From NCBI RefSeq assembly GCF_014268455.2, contig NZ_CP077085.1, positions 5,249,001 to 5,313,000 on the forward strand: DNA of 64,000 nt. Direction: 5' to 3'. Under the pieces are notes generated by a model. It ran no database searches, was not told the origin of the DNA, and was given only the letters and a program-made list of their open reading frames with translations. Shown here one piece after another: positions 28,894-37,462 of this stretch. The number at the start of each line of letters is the position of its first letter. Within the stretch, counting starts at the first letter, position 1. The position numbers were made by a program, and so were the translations under genes. The DNA comes from Pseudomonas shahriarae (GTDB taxonomy: Bacteria; Pseudomonadota; Gammaproteobacteria; Pseudomonadales; Pseudomonadaceae).

Positions 28894-29805
28894 TTACTGC
28901 GCACCTTGCTTGTCGATCAGCGCGGCCAGGGCTTCGTATTCTTCTGGCAGCAGATCGGTCAGCGGGGTACGTACCGGGCCTGCGTCATAGCCGGCGATTT
29001 TTGCGCCCGCCTTGACGATGCTCACGGCATAGCCGGCCTTGCGGTTACGCAGGTCCAGGTAAGGCAGGAAGAAGTCGTCGATGATCTTGTTGACGGTGGC
29101 GTGATCTTCCCGGGCAATCGCGTGGTAGAAGTCCATCGCGGTCTTGGGAATAAAGTTGAAGACTGCCGAGGAGTACACCGGCACGCCCAGGGCCTTGTAG
29201 GCAGCGGCGTAAACCTCTGCAGTCGGCAAGCCGCCCAGGTAGCTGAAACGATCACCGAGACGACGGCGGATCGACACCATCAGCTCGATATCACCCAGGC
29301 CATCCTTGTAGCCGATCAGGTTCGGGCAACGTTCGGCCAGGCGCTCCAGCAGCGGCGCGGTCAGGCGGCAGACGTTGCGGTTGTAGACCACCACACCGAT
29401 TTTTACCGACTTGCACACTGCCTCGACATGGGCGGCGACGCCGTCCTGGCTGGCTTCGGTCAGGTAGTGCGGCAACAGCAGCAGGCCCTTGGCTCCCAGG
29501 CGCTCGGCTTCCTGGGCGTACTCGATGGCCTGGCGGGTGGAGCCGCCGACACCGGCGAGGATCGGCACGCTGGTGGCGCAGGTATCAACGGCGGTTTTCA
29601 CCACTTGGGCGTATTCACTGGCTGCCAGGGAGAAAAACTCACCGGTGCCGCCCGCCGCAAACAACGCAGAGGCGCCATACGGGGCCAGCCACTCCAGGCG
29701 CTTGATATAGCCCGCCGGGTGGAACTCACCCTGGGCATTGAAATCGGTGACCGGGAAAGACAGCAGACCGTGGGAGAGGATGGACTTCAGTTCTTGTGGA
29801 TTCAT
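28894..29805 (-). CDS. kdgD: 5-dehydro-4-deoxyglucarate dehydratase
   Basis: The 303-residue protein is a DHDPS/NAL-family (beta/alpha)8 enzyme that decarboxylates and dehydrates 5-keto-4-deoxyglucarate to 2,5-dioxopentanoate. The Schiff-base lysine is Lys167 in [10 protein letters not shown], the catalytic tyrosine is Tyr141 (VVYNRN), and the GGTGEFFSL pyruvate-binding motif is at 52-60. ATG 29805 is chosen. The earlier start at 29865 would run through the operator. It is the first gene of the aldarate cluster, behind a palindromic operator. Confidence 0.94.
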   Translation of the reverse strand: MNPQELKSILSHGLLSFPVTDFNAQGEFHPAGYIKRLEWLAPYGASALFAAGGTGEFFSLAASEYAQVVKTAVDTCATSVPILAGVGGSTRQAIEYAQEAERLGAKGLLLLPHYLTEASQDGVAAHVEAVCKSVKIGVVVYNRNVCRLTAPLLERLAERCPNLIGYKDGLGDIELMVSIRRRLGDRFSYLGGLPTAEVYAAAYKALGVPVYSSAVFNFIPKTAMDFYHAIAREDHATVNKIIDDFFLPYLDLRNRKAGYAVSIVKAGAKIAGYDAGPVRTPLTDLLPEEYEALAALIDKQGAQ

Positions 29806-29853
29806 TATTTGAACACCCTGGGCAAAGACGAAGACTGGAACGTTATTATTGAT

Positions 29854-29891
29854 GTCGTACGTCATCGTACAACTATAAAAATGTTCGTCAA
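29854..29891 (-). promoter_or_regulatory. kdgD promoter with palindromic operator
   Basis: An 8-bp inverted repeat with one mismatch, GTCGTACGTCATCGTACAAC (29854-29873), overlaps a possible -10 TACGAT (29864-29869 on the minus strand). A TTGACG -35 lies at 29886-29891, 16 bases away. The arrangement fits repression by a dimeric FadR-type GntR regulator, and such a regulator is encoded at 31598-32347. A half-site copy lies upstream of that gene. Confidence 0.65.
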
Positions 29892-30032
29892 CCTTCTTTT
29901 GTCGGCTTGCCGGTATTTCGAGGTCATTAGTAGCGAGCGCCTTGACGTAGGGAATTATTCCTCTATTCTCGCAATGACTGTATATGAATACAGTTATTAA
30001 GGAAGATTCCTACGACATAGCAAGGAGCTAAC

Positions 30033-31190
30033 ATGTCAGAACTTGAATCGGTCATTACCCGCAAAACCCTCCCCTCCCTGCGCTTTGAAGGCGGCGAGCA
30101 CACCGCCATTGGCGATGACACCCAGCTGCGCTTCGTGCAGGGCGCGCCCTCTATTCCGGGCGCGCAAGTCAAGCTTCACCTACCCAACGGCCTGGCCCTG
30201 ACCTATGGTCAGATCATCTCCCTGGGCGGTGACTTCTACGGAATTCCCGGCCAGCCCATCAGTGACGGTGCGTCACCCACCGAGCGTGTGCAGCGCTTCA
30301 CCGCCGCGTTTAACTCGCTGGCGACTTTGCCGGCGTCACGGGAGGAAGCGGGCAAAATCCTCGCGGTCATGCAAAAAGAGATCAACGCAGTGAAGCAGGC
30401 CATTCAGGATGGCAAGCAACCCCATGAGGCCTACGACGCACTAGGAGATACGTTGTCTGAAGAGTGGAACCGTATCACCGGCGGCGGCAGCGTGGTTTCA
30501 GCCATGGTTCCCCTGGGGCGCTACTTGAAGCTGGCGGCCGATAATGCCGACCATTTCGGCGAGTGGGCGCTGTCTGCCTACCTGGCCGGGCATTCTGCCG
30601 CCCTGCAACAAGCGGTGGTGGCTCACCAAAGCGGCAGTAGCCAGCAATTGGAACTGGCTTACGCCATGAACAGCTTTGCTGATCACTTTTTGACCGACCT
30701 GTTTTCCGCAGGGCACCTGCGCGTCCCACGCAAACAACTGGCGGCCGTGGTGACACCGGGTGAACTGGGGTCGTTGATCAGCCGCTTTATGCACGATGAA
30801 GACAGCAAGTTCGGGCTCAATGTACGCAATGCCCTGGGCGATGAGTGGCATGCCTATGGCGACAAACGCTATTTCGATAGCAATGACGCCGCCAACCGCA
30901 CTCAGGTCAAGCGTGCGGTACAGGCTTCGGCCGATGAGATCTTCGACGCGTACATCAGCGGTATCGCGCCCTCCCCGGCCACATTCAAGGCACCACTGCA
31001 TGTGCCGGACTTGAACGCGGCGAACAATCCAGCGAATAACTTTTCGCCGCTGTTCAAGGCCGAGGGCGACAAGGTGTTGCGGCGCAAGGACGTCAACAAC
31101 TTGAATGACAAGCAGTGGACCAATGATTGGTGGGGGTGGAGTACGTATCTGTTGCTTAAGGACTACAAGCCAAATAACCCGCTGCCTTGA
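30033..31190 (+). CDS. Zinc-metallophospholipase C-like protein (P. fluorescens PLC / Legionella PlcA-B-C family)
   Basis: The 385-residue protein shows the conserved blocks I recall for the bacterial/fungal family of Legionella PlcC (CegC1): LTYGQIISLGGDFYG (56-70), HFGEWALSAYLAGHSAAL (174-191), NSFADHFLTDLFSAGHLR (213-230) and MHDEDSKFGLNVRNALGDEWHAYGD (253-276). Candidate metal ligands are Asp67, His174, His187, His218, His228 and His254. No signal peptide or membrane segment is visible, so export would need a non-Sec route or the enzyme acts after release. An AAGGAG ribosome site precedes the ATG. It lies alone on this strand between kdgD and the GntR gene. Activity is inferred. Confidence 0.75.
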   Translation: MSELESVITRKTLPSLRFEGGEHTAIGDDTQLRFVQGAPSIPGAQVKLHLPNGLALTYGQIISLGGDFYGIPGQPISDGASPTERVQRFTAAFNSLATLPASREEAGKILAVMQKEINAVKQAIQDGKQPHEAYDALGDTLSEEWNRITGGGSVVSAMVPLGRYLKLAADNADHFGEWALSAYLAGHSAALQQAVVAHQSGSSQQLELAYAMNSFADHFLTDLFSAGHLRVPRKQLAAVVTPGELGSLISRFMHDEDSKFGLNVRNALGDEWHAYGDKRYFDSNDAANRTQVKRAVQASADEIFDAYISGIAPSPATFKAPLHVPDLNAANNPANNFSPLFKAEGDKVLRRKDVNNLNDKQWTNDWWGWSTYLLLKDYKPNNPLP

Positions 31191-31203
31191 TGTAGCCACA
31201 GCG

Positions 31204-31234
31204 CCCCTGTGTACGGATGACTCGTATACAGGGG
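31204..31234 (+). terminator. Hairpin after the phospholipase-like gene
   Basis: Arms CCCCTGTGTACG and CGTATACAGGGG pair with one mismatch around a 7-base loop, 13 bases after the stop. No T run follows, so it may protect the mRNA end instead of terminating. Confidence 0.6.
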
Positions 31235-31379
31235 ACCGTTCGTCGTCACTGTGAATTCTGACAGTATCAGCGATGTACCCGTCGCCCCTAGATTGAACGC
31301 CACCACCGGGCAACCTCAGCCGCAAGAGGTGCAGTCACCCTGGAGGCCCTTCAGTAATCGAGAAATAGCGAGGCATGCC

Positions 31380-31574
31380 ATGGCTACTAGAAAATGCACG
31401 TTTACATCCAAATCCAATAAATTCAAAGCAGCGACGCAGAATATCGATGCTGTGGACCTACCCAATATCGGTGATACCGTTCAACTTGATGGTGATCCGC
31501 CTGAATTGATCATAGGCAAAAACTTCCAAATCAAAAATGGCGAAGTTAAGCAAATCGACTTTTTCCTGGCGTAA
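31380..31574 (+). CDS. Small orphan protein of 64 residues
   Basis: I do not recognise this protein. It is MATRKCTFTSKSNKF..., acidic in the middle (NIDAVDLPNIGDTV), and ends IKNGEVKQIDFFLA. No signal peptide or membrane span is seen. The ATG at 31380 has GAGG 7 bases upstream. A GTG-started version (31251) would be 107 residues but lacks a ribosome site. Base composition of its first part is poorer in GC than the neighbours. It could be co-transcribed with the phospholipase-like gene through the hairpin at 31204, and a partner or immunity-like role is possible but unsupported. Confidence 0.6.
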   Translation: MATRKCTFTSKSNKFKAATQNIDAVDLPNIGDTVQLDGDPPELIIGKNFQIKNGEVKQIDFFLA

Positions 31575-31597
31575 ATGCCTCCCTAGCAATCACCGAA

Positions 31598-32347
31598 TTA
31601 CCCCCGCTGCGCCTGCGCTTCTTCATGAGCCTGGCGCAGCCGCTCTCGACTATTGGTCAAATGCAATCTCATCGCCGCCCGCGCCGCATCCGAATCCTGG
31701 CGGGCAATCGCCTCATAAATCTCTTCGTGCTCACGGCTCAGGCGGCTCATGTAGTGCTGCTGGTCGTCATGGGCCAGGCGCGCAGAATTCAGGCGGGTCC
31801 GTGGAATAATGCTGGTGCCCAGGTGGGTCATGATATCGGTGAAGTAACGGTTGCCGGTGGACAGGGCAATCTGCAAGTGGAACTGGAAGTCCGACGCTAC
31901 CGCATCACTGGCGTGCGCTGCACTTTCATTCAGGGCATCGAGGGCCGCGCGCATCGCTGCCAACTGCTCGTCACTGCGACGCTGGGCCGCGAGACCAGCA
32001 GACTCCACTTCCAGGCTGATGCGCAATTCGAGAATCGCCAGTACATCACGCAGCGTGACCACGGTCGCCGGATCAATGCGGAACCCGCTGGGGCTCGGCG
32101 TATCCAGCACAAAGGTGCCGATGCCATGCCGGGTTTCCACCTGCCCGGCTGCCTGCAGCCGCGAGATCGCTTCGCGCACCACCGTGCGGCTGACCCCATG
32201 GGCTTCCATGATGGCTGACTCGGTGGGCAGTTTGTCGCCACGCTTGAGCTGGCCATCGCGGATCTGTTCGGACAACACCGTGACCAGTTCCTGGGCAAGG
32301 CTACGGCGCTTGCGGGGAAGACGCGGGGCTGTGCTGAGGTTTTCCAT
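31598..32347 (-). CDS. GntR family (FadR/FCD) regulator, probable aldarate-cluster repressor
   Basis: The 249-residue protein has an N-terminal winged helix-turn-helix (about residues 17-80; GDKLPTESAIMEAHGVSRTVVREAISRLQ) and a C-terminal FCD domain with the metal-ligand helix DFQFHLQIALSTGN and a final HLTNSRERL histidine. FCD domains sense organic acids. MENLST at 32347 is the start. It lies on the strand of the kdgD cluster, 1.8 kb upstream, separated by two plus-strand genes. A half-site of the kdgD operator lies about 50 bases before its start, suggesting autoregulation. The ligand is inferred. Confidence 0.88.
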   Translation of the reverse strand: MENLSTAPRLPRKRRSLAQELVTVLSEQIRDGQLKRGDKLPTESAIMEAHGVSRTVVREAISRLQAAGQVETRHGIGTFVLDTPSPSGFRIDPATVVTLRDVLAILELRISLEVESAGLAAQRRSDEQLAAMRAALDALNESAAHASDAVASDFQFHLQIALSTGNRYFTDIMTHLGTSIIPRTRLNSARLAHDDQQHYMSRLSREHEEIYEAIARQDSDAARAAMRLHLTNSRERLRQAHEEAQAQRG

Positions 32348-32395
32348 GGGCAGGCAACTATCTCGATGATTCAAAAGGGCATCATAGCCCAAGCG

Positions 32396-32406
32396 AGTTG
32401 TACGAT
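32396..32406 (-). promoter_or_regulatory. Half-site of the kdgD-type operator upstream of the GntR gene
   Basis: AGTTGTACGAT is the exact complement of ATCGTACAACT at 29864-29874 in the kdgD operator. It lies 49-59 bases before the GntR start. The second half of the palindrome is not recognisable here. Confidence 0.5.
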
Positions 32407-32444
32407 CACCGCCCTGCATGATTTGCCCAAGGTTTATCGCGCGC

Positions 32445-32474
32445 AAAAAAATGCCCCAGCCTAAGCCGGGGCAC
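32445..32474 (-). terminator. Intrinsic terminator after sspB
   Basis: A GCCCC...GGGGC hairpin (32453-32472) is followed on the minus strand by a run of seven T, about 32 bases beyond the sspB stop. Confidence 0.85.
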
Positions 32475-32505
32475 TTTCAACACATGCCCGAAGGCGCATG
32501 TTTTG

Positions 32506-32919
32506 TCACTTCACCACTTTCAAGCTCGGCCGGCCGCTAGGGCGCGGTGGCTCGGAATCAGGTGGCGGCAGATCATCTTCTATTTCAATCGCTTCGTCGT
32601 CTTCAAGGGACGATTCCAGATCAAACACCATGCCCTGGCCATTCTCCCGGGCATAAATGCCCAGGATCGCGCCGATGGGCACATAGAGCGTATGGGGTAC
32701 CCCACCAAAACGCCCTTCAAAGCTGACCGCTTCATTGTCCATGTGCAGTTGACGCACGGCACTGGGCGAAACGTTCAGGACAATCTGTCCGTCACTGGCA
32801 AAACCTTGTGGCACCTGCACCGCAGGAAACTCGGAATTGACCAGCATATGCGGGGTGCAATCGTTGTCCACAATCCACTCGTAGAGCGCGCGGACCAGGT
32901 AAGGTCGACTGGAGTTCAT
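32506..32919 (-). CDS. sspB: ClpXP specificity-enhancing factor SspB
   Basis: The 137-residue adaptor delivers ssrA-tagged proteins to ClpXP. The folded dimeric domain covers about residues 1-107 (PYLVRALYEWIVDN, HMLVNSEFPAVQVPQ, VLNVSPSAV, FGGVPHTLYVPIGAILGIYARENG). A flexible acidic linker ends in the ClpX-binding XB motif RPSLKVVK. AAGGAGCC precedes ATG 32919, better supported than the TTG one codon earlier. It sits 17 bases behind sspA, the conserved pair. Confidence 0.95.
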   Translation of the reverse strand: MNSSRPYLVRALYEWIVDNDCTPHMLVNSEFPAVQVPQGFASDGQIVLNVSPSAVRQLHMDNEAVSFEGRFGGVPHTLYVPIGAILGIYARENGQGMVFDLESSLEDDEAIEIEDDLPPPDSEPPRPSGRPSLKVVK

Positions 32920-32936
32920 CAACGGCTCCTTAAGCC

Positions 32937-33554
32937 TTAGCGCATATCACGTTCGACGCCAGACAGACTTGCCTGGAAAGCCTCACGCGCAAACTGGCGC
33001 TCCATGTAATCAAGCAGCGGCTTGGCAGGCCGCGGCAGTTCAATGCCCAGAATCGGCAAACGCCAGAGTATGGGTAATAGGCAGCAATCCACCAGGCTTT
33101 GTTCCTCACTGAGGAAAAAAGGTTTGTCGGCGAACAATGGAGAAACGCCGGTCAGGCTCTCGCGCAATTCCTTACGCGCCTGCACACGGGCCGCTTCTTT
33201 GCTGCGTGTATCCAGAATCAGATCCACCAGCCCACACCAGTCACGCTGGATCCGATGGATCAGCAGGCGGCTGTTGGCACGCGCCACCGGATACACCGGC
33301 AGCAAAGGTGGATGGGGGTAACGCTCATCCAGATATTCCATCACCACGGTTGACTCCCACAACGCCAGGTCACGATCGACCAGGGTGGGCAAGCTGCCGT
33401 AAGGGTTCACTTCGATCAGTTTCGGCGGGTGACGTCCCACCTCCACACTGATGATCTCGGCGCTGACACCCTTCTCTGCGAGCACGATGCGTACTCGGTG
33501 GGAATAGTGGTCGGCGGGGTCGGAGTAACAGGCCAACCGGTTGGTCACGCCCAT
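32937..33554 (-). CDS. sspA: Stringent starvation protein A
   Basis: The 205-residue glutathione-S-transferase-fold protein binds RNA polymerase rather than glutathione. In E. coli it activates stress and phage late promoters and in pathogens it affects virulence. The thioredoxin-like N-terminal domain ([49 protein letters not shown]) and helical C-terminal domain with PHPPL are seen. It is upstream of sspB in one operon, with petABC further upstream on the same strand, ended by a hairpin at 33600-33675. Confidence 0.95.
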   Translation of the reverse strand: MGVTNRLACYSDPADHYSHRVRIVLAEKGVSAEIISVEVGRHPPKLIEVNPYGSLPTLVDRDLALWESTVVMEYLDERYPHPPLLPVYPVARANSRLLIHRIQRDWCGLVDLILDTRSKEAARVQARKELRESLTGVSPLFADKPFFLSEEQSLVDCCLLPILWRLPILGIELPRPAKPLLDYMERQFAREAFQASLSGVERDMR

Positions 33555-33594
33555 GGCGGTCCTCCTCGCTTGTTGAAATTATCGAAAGCTCAAA

Positions 33595-33675
33595 AACGAG
33601 CGCGCCCAGAAAGCATCTCCTGTAACACCTGGATCAACCAGAGCGTTACCCGTTCAGAGACGTCGCTGGGCGCGC
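33595..33675 (-). terminator. Large-loop hairpin with T run between petC and sspA
   Basis: Arms GCGCGCCCAG (33600-33609) and CTGGGCGCGC (33666-33675) pair perfectly around 56 bases. On the minus strand the stem is followed by TCGTTTTTGAG, so it can end petABC transcription before sspA. The loop also holds the short palindrome TGGATCAACCA. Confidence 0.6.
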
Positions 33676-33704
33676 AAGATTAACAGCAATTGCCTAAGGT
33701 TGGA

Positions 33705-34484
33705 TCAATGCACATCCTTCCAGTATTCACGCTTGAGCAAATAAGCGAATACGAAGAAGAAAGCCAGGTACAGCAACACATAGGTACCGATGCGTTGATG
33801 CTCCAGTTTGACCGGGTTGGCGGAGTAAGCCAGGAAGGTCACCAGGTTCTTGACCTTCTCGTCGAACTGCTCCTCGTTCAGCGCGCCGCTCTTGGGCACG
33901 ATGGTCAGTTGGTCACAGGCTTCGTGGGTCAACGGCGTGCCGGTCAGCGGGTCATATTGCTTCTTGCCGTTTTCCACGACTTGAACCTGCTTGCATCCGA
34001 CCACCTGACGGCCTTGCAGGCCGACCAGCACGTTAGGCATACCCACGTTCGGGAAGACCTTGTTGTTCACGCCCCATGGGCGCGTAGGGTCTTCGTAGAA
34101 CGATTTCAGGTAGCCATACAGCCAGTCGGTACCACGTACGCGTGCTACCAGGGTCAGGTCGGGCGGTGCAGCCCCGAACCAGGCCTTGGCGTCGGCCGGT
34201 TGCATGCCGATGTTCATGTGGTCGCCAATCTTGGCACCGGTGAACACCAGGTTCTTGAGCATCAGCTCATGAGGGATGCCCAGGTCATCGGCCACGCGCT
34301 CGTAACGCTGGAACTTGGCGCTGTGGCAGCCCATGCAGTAGTTGGCGAACGTACGGGCGCCGTCTTGCATGGCAGCCTTGTCAGAAACGTCAATGTCGAC
34401 TTTTTCCAGTGCCACGCCAGACCCGGCCGCGAAGGACAGTGTCGGCAGGGCAGCAAGAATCAATGCAGCGAATAATTTTTTCAT
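33705..34484 (-). CDS. petC: Ubiquinol-cytochrome c reductase, cytochrome c1
   Basis: The 259-residue subunit has a cleavable signal peptide (residues 1-19, ending FAA), the heme-binding CMGCH motif (Cys50, Cys53, His54) and a C-terminal membrane anchor (about 232-248, YVLLYLAFFFVFAYLL). It passes electrons from the Rieske protein to soluble cytochrome c in complex III. The axial methionine is expected near HMNIGMQP. It overlaps petB by one base, the last gene of petABC. Confidence 0.96.
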   Translation of the reverse strand: MKKLFAALILAALPTLSFAAGSGVALEKVDIDVSDKAAMQDGARTFANYCMGCHSAKFQRYERVADDLGIPHELMLKNLVFTGAKIGDHMNIGMQPADAKAWFGAAPPDLTLVARVRGTDWLYGYLKSFYEDPTRPWGVNNKVFPNVGMPNVLVGLQGRQVVGCKQVQVVENGKKQYDPLTGTPLTHEACDQLTIVPKSGALNEEQFDEKVKNLVTFLAYSANPVKLEHQRIGTYVLLYLAFFFVFAYLLKREYWKDVH

Positions 34485-35695
34485 CAGCCAGTCACCCTTT
34501 CCGGAACCGGTTTTGTCTTCTCGAGCCGGGTGTAGAACGGCATCAGAATGAAGTAGGCGAAGTACAGGAAGGTGCAGACCTGCGACAGCAACGTCCGCTC
34601 AGGGGTCGGCGCCAGTACGCCCAGCACGCCCAGGATCACGAACGAGATGCAGAACACCCACAGCCAGATTTTGCTCAGCCAGCCCTTGTAGCGCATGGAC
34701 TTGACCGGGCTACGGTCGAGCCAAGGCAACACGAACAGCACCGCAATGGCCGCACCCATGGCGATAACGCCCATGAGCTTGTCGGGGATCGCCCGCAAAA
34801 TGGCGTAGAACGGCGTGAAGTACCAGACCGGGGCAATGTGTTCCGGGGTCTTGAATGCGTTCGCCTGTTCGAAGTTAGGCTTTTCGAGGAAATAGCCGCC
34901 CATTTCCGGGAAGAAGAACACAATCGAGCAGAAGACGAACAGGAACACCACCACGCCGACGATATCTTTCACGGTGTAGTAAGGGTGGAAAGGAATGCCG
35001 TCCAGCGGAATGCCGTTCTCGTCCTTGTGCTTCTTGATGTCCACGCCGTCCGGGTTGTTCGAACCCACTTCGTGCAGCGCCAGGATGTGCAGCACCACCA
35101 GACCGAGAATCACGATCGGCAAGGCCACCACATGCAAGGCAAAGAAGCGGTTCAGGGTGATGCCCGAAATCAGGTAGTCACCACGGATCCACTGGGTCAG
35201 GTCGTTGCCGATGACCGGGATCGCGCCAAACAGCGAGATGATCACCTGGGCACCCCAGTAGGACATCTGGCCCCAAGGCAGCAGGTAGCCCATGAAGGCC
35301 TCTGCCATCAGTGCCAGGTAGATCAGCATGCCAAACACCCACACCAGCTCACGCGGCTTCTGGTACGAGCCGTAGAGCAAGCCACGGAACATGTGCAGAT
35401 AGACCACGATGAAGAACGCCGAAGCGCCAGTGGAGTGCAACAGACGCAGGATCGAGCCGTACTCGACGTCGCGCATGATGTATTCGACGGAGGCAAATGC
35501 TTCTTCCGCCGACGGGGTGTAGCTCATGGTCAGCCAGACACCGGTCACGATCTGATTGACCAGTACCAGCAATGCCAGGGAGCCAAAGAAATAGAAGAAG
35601 TTGAAGTTCTTCGGCGCGTAATACTTGCTGAGATGGTCTTCCCACATTTTGGTGGCGGGGAAGCGCGCATCCACCCAATCCATGAACTTGCTCAT
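34484..35695 (-). CDS. petB: Ubiquinol-cytochrome c reductase, cytochrome b
   Basis: The 403-residue protein has eight to nine membrane helices and binds two hemes b through four histidines in helices B and D. The quinol-oxidation motif PEW is replaced by PVW in the PEHIAPVWYFTPFYAILRAIPDK region, the PxW being retained. It is one fused protein, unlike the split b6/IV arrangement. ATG overlaps the petA stop. It is part of the petABC operon. Confidence 0.96.
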   Translation of the reverse strand: MSKFMDWVDARFPATKMWEDHLSKYYAPKNFNFFYFFGSLALLVLVNQIVTGVWLTMSYTPSAEEAFASVEYIMRDVEYGSILRLLHSTGASAFFIVVYLHMFRGLLYGSYQKPRELVWVFGMLIYLALMAEAFMGYLLPWGQMSYWGAQVIISLFGAIPVIGNDLTQWIRGDYLISGITLNRFFALHVVALPIVILGLVVLHILALHEVGSNNPDGVDIKKHKDENGIPLDGIPFHPYYTVKDIVGVVVFLFVFCSIVFFFPEMGGYFLEKPNFEQANAFKTPEHIAPVWYFTPFYAILRAIPDKLMGVIAMGAAIAVLFVLPWLDRSPVKSMRYKGWLSKIWLWVFCISFVILGVLGVLAPTPERTLLSQVCTFLYFAYFILMPFYTRLEKTKPVPERVTG

Positions 35696-36288
35696 TACGC
35701 GCTCTCCTTATCGACACCAATGACAATAACGTCGTCAGATTCGTAGTTGTGCGGCGGAACCGGCAGGTTCAACGGAGCAGGCTGGGATTTGTAGACGCGA
35801 CCGGCCAGGTCGTAGTGGGAACCGTGGCAAGGGCAGAAATAGCCGCCAACCCAGTCCTTGCCCAGATCCACAGGCGCGACTTCCGGGCGGAAGGTCGGCG
35901 AGCAGCCCAGGTGCGTGCAAAGACCGACCAGCAGCAGAATCTCTGGCTTGATCGAACGCGCTTCGTTTTGGGCGTAGGCGGGTTGTTCGGAATTCTTGGA
36001 TTCGGGGTCAGACAACTGGCCCTCGATTTTCTTCAGATTCCCCAGGATTTCCTCGGTACGACGAACGATGAATACTGGCTGGCCGCGCCACTCAGCAATC
36101 ATCTGCTGGCCTGGCTCGATCTTGCTGACATTCACCTTCACCGGTGCACCTGCGGCTTTCGCCTTGGCACTGGGAAACCATGACCCCACGAACGGGACCG
36201 CAGCCCCCACCGCTCCTGCAGCACCCACAACGGATGTGGCTGCTACCAAGAAGCGACGCCGGCCTGCATTCACGCCGTCATTGCTCAT
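35695..36288 (-). CDS. petA: Ubiquinol-cytochrome c reductase, Rieske iron-sulfur protein
   Basis: The 197-residue protein has a twin-arginine-type N-terminus (GRRRFLVAAT), an uncleaved membrane helix and a periplasmic Rieske domain. The two cluster boxes are CTHLGC (Cys124, His126, Cys129) and CPCHGS (Cys152, Cys154, His155), binding the 2Fe-2S centre. It is the first gene of petABC, with the stop overlapping the petB start. Confidence 0.96.
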   Translation of the reverse strand: MSNDGVNAGRRRFLVAATSVVGAAGAVGAAVPFVGSWFPSAKAKAAGAPVKVNVSKIEPGQQMIAEWRGQPVFIVRRTEEILGNLKKIEGQLSDPESKNSEQPAYAQNEARSIKPEILLLVGLCTHLGCSPTFRPEVAPVDLGKDWVGGYFCPCHGSHYDLAGRVYKSQPAPLNLPVPPHNYESDDVIVIGVDKESA

Positions 36289-36500
36289 TCAGTCCTCTCC
36301 CATCAGCTTTTTGGCCTGTTAAATCAGGCGTCTACTAAGTATTAAATCTGAACTTATAAAAATTTTGCCGAATGGTAATGAAAAGCCCCACCTCTGACAA
36401 GGTAATTACCCGGAGCCTAAGCCCCAAGCCTTGTAGTATAGGGGGTCTACGGATGTGGCAAGTTGTCACACAGAAAAAACCTGCATAAAAAGCGGGCAAT
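36289..36500. promoter_or_regulatory. petA upstream region
   Basis: The gap between petA and rpsI should hold the petABC promoter. It is more AT-rich near 36340-36365 (ATCTGAACTTATAAAAATTTTGCC). I do not see a motif clear enough to name. Confidence 0.4.
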
Positions 36501-36533
36501 AAAAAACACCCAGCTCCGCGAGGAGGCTGGGCG
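36501..36533 (-). terminator. Intrinsic terminator after rpsI
   Basis: A CGCCCAGCCTCC/GGAGCTGGGTG-type stem is followed on the minus strand by TTTTTT. It lies 23-55 bases beyond the rpsI stop. Confidence 0.88.
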
Positions 36534-36555
36534 TTTTTGTGGAACGTAAAGCGAA

Positions 36556-36948
36556 TTAACGCTTCGAGTACTGCGGACGCTTACGCGCTTTACGCAGACC
36601 GACTTTCTTACGTTCAACTTCACGGGCATCGCGAGTCACGAAGCCAGCTTTGCGCAGAGCGCCGCGCAGGGTTTCGTCGTACTGCATCAGAGCGCGAGTG
36701 ATACCGTGGCGGATTGCGCCAGCTTGACCACTTACACCGCCACCGATAACGGTGACGTAGATGTCGAACTTTTCAACGGTCTCGGTCAGTTCCAGCGGCT
36801 GACGAACTACCATGCGGGCAGTTTCGCGGCCGAAGAAGTTGTCCAGAGTGCGGTTGTTGATCGAGATGTTACCAGTGCCCGGACGCAGGAAAACGCGTGC
36901 GGTTGCGGTTTTGCGACGGCCAGTGCCGTAATTTTGAGTCGCCGACAT
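36556..36948 (-). CDS. rpsI: 30S ribosomal protein S9
   Basis: The 130-residue protein shows [17 protein letters not shown] at the N-terminus, [21 protein letters not shown] in the middle and the basic tail [14 protein letters not shown], which reaches the P-site tRNA. Follows rplM by 14 bases, the universal L13-S9 operon. Confidence 0.98.
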   Translation of the reverse strand: MSATQNYGTGRRKTATARVFLRPGTGNISINNRTLDNFFGRETARMVVRQPLELTETVEKFDIYVTVIGGGVSGQAGAIRHGITRALMQYDETLRGALRKAGFVTRDAREVERKKVGLRKARKRPQYSKR

Positions 36949-36962
36949 AATGAACTATTCCG

Positions 36963-37391
36963 TTAAAACTTCAGTTCTTGGGGCTGCTGAGCAGCATGAG
37001 GGTGAGCAGCGCCCGCATAGACTTTCAGCTTGCGATACATGTCGCGACCCAGTGGGCCCTTCGGCAGCATACCTTTAACCGCGATCTCGATCGGGGCTTC
37101 AGGCTTCTTGGCAATCAGGCCTTCGAAGTTCGAAGACTTGATACCGCCTGGGAAACCGGAGTGACGGTAGTACATTTTGTCGCTTGCTTTGTTGCCGGTT
37201 ACACGAACCTGCTCAGCGTTGATGATTACGATGTAGTCACCGGTATCAACGTGAGGGGTGTACTCAGGCTTGTGCTTGCCACGCAGACGGCTGGCGACTT
37301 CAGTGGCCAGACGACCCAGGGTCTGACCAGCGGCGTCGACGACAAACCAGTCGCGCTGAACTGTTTCCGGTTTTGCAGTAAAAGTTGTCAT
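36963..37391 (-). CDS. rplM: 50S ribosomal protein L13
   Basis: The 142-residue early-assembly 50S protein. Family signatures are [41 protein letters not shown] and [21 protein letters not shown]. It is first in the rplM-rpsI operon, with a good sigma70 promoter about 43-71 bases upstream. In E. coli L13 represses its own operon, but I did not identify the mRNA site here. Confidence 0.98.
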   Translation of the reverse strand: MTTFTAKPETVQRDWFVVDAAGQTLGRLATEVASRLRGKHKPEYTPHVDTGDYIVIINAEQVRVTGNKASDKMYYRHSGFPGGIKSSNFEGLIAKKPEAPIEIAVKGMLPKGPLGRDMYRKLKVYAGAAHPHAAQQPQELKF

Positions 37392-37433
37392 TCTTTAATA
37401 GCCTCAGGGGCCGCCCTGTAAATTAGACGGCGG

Positions 37434-37462
37434 ATCTTACTGAATAGTGCGTACTTTGACAA
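37434..37462 (-). promoter_or_regulatory. Candidate sigma70 promoter of rplM-rpsI
   Basis: On the minus strand TTGTCA (37457-37462) and TAAGAT (37434-37439) are separated by 17 bases. The site lies 43 bases upstream of the rplM ATG. Confidence 0.65.
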
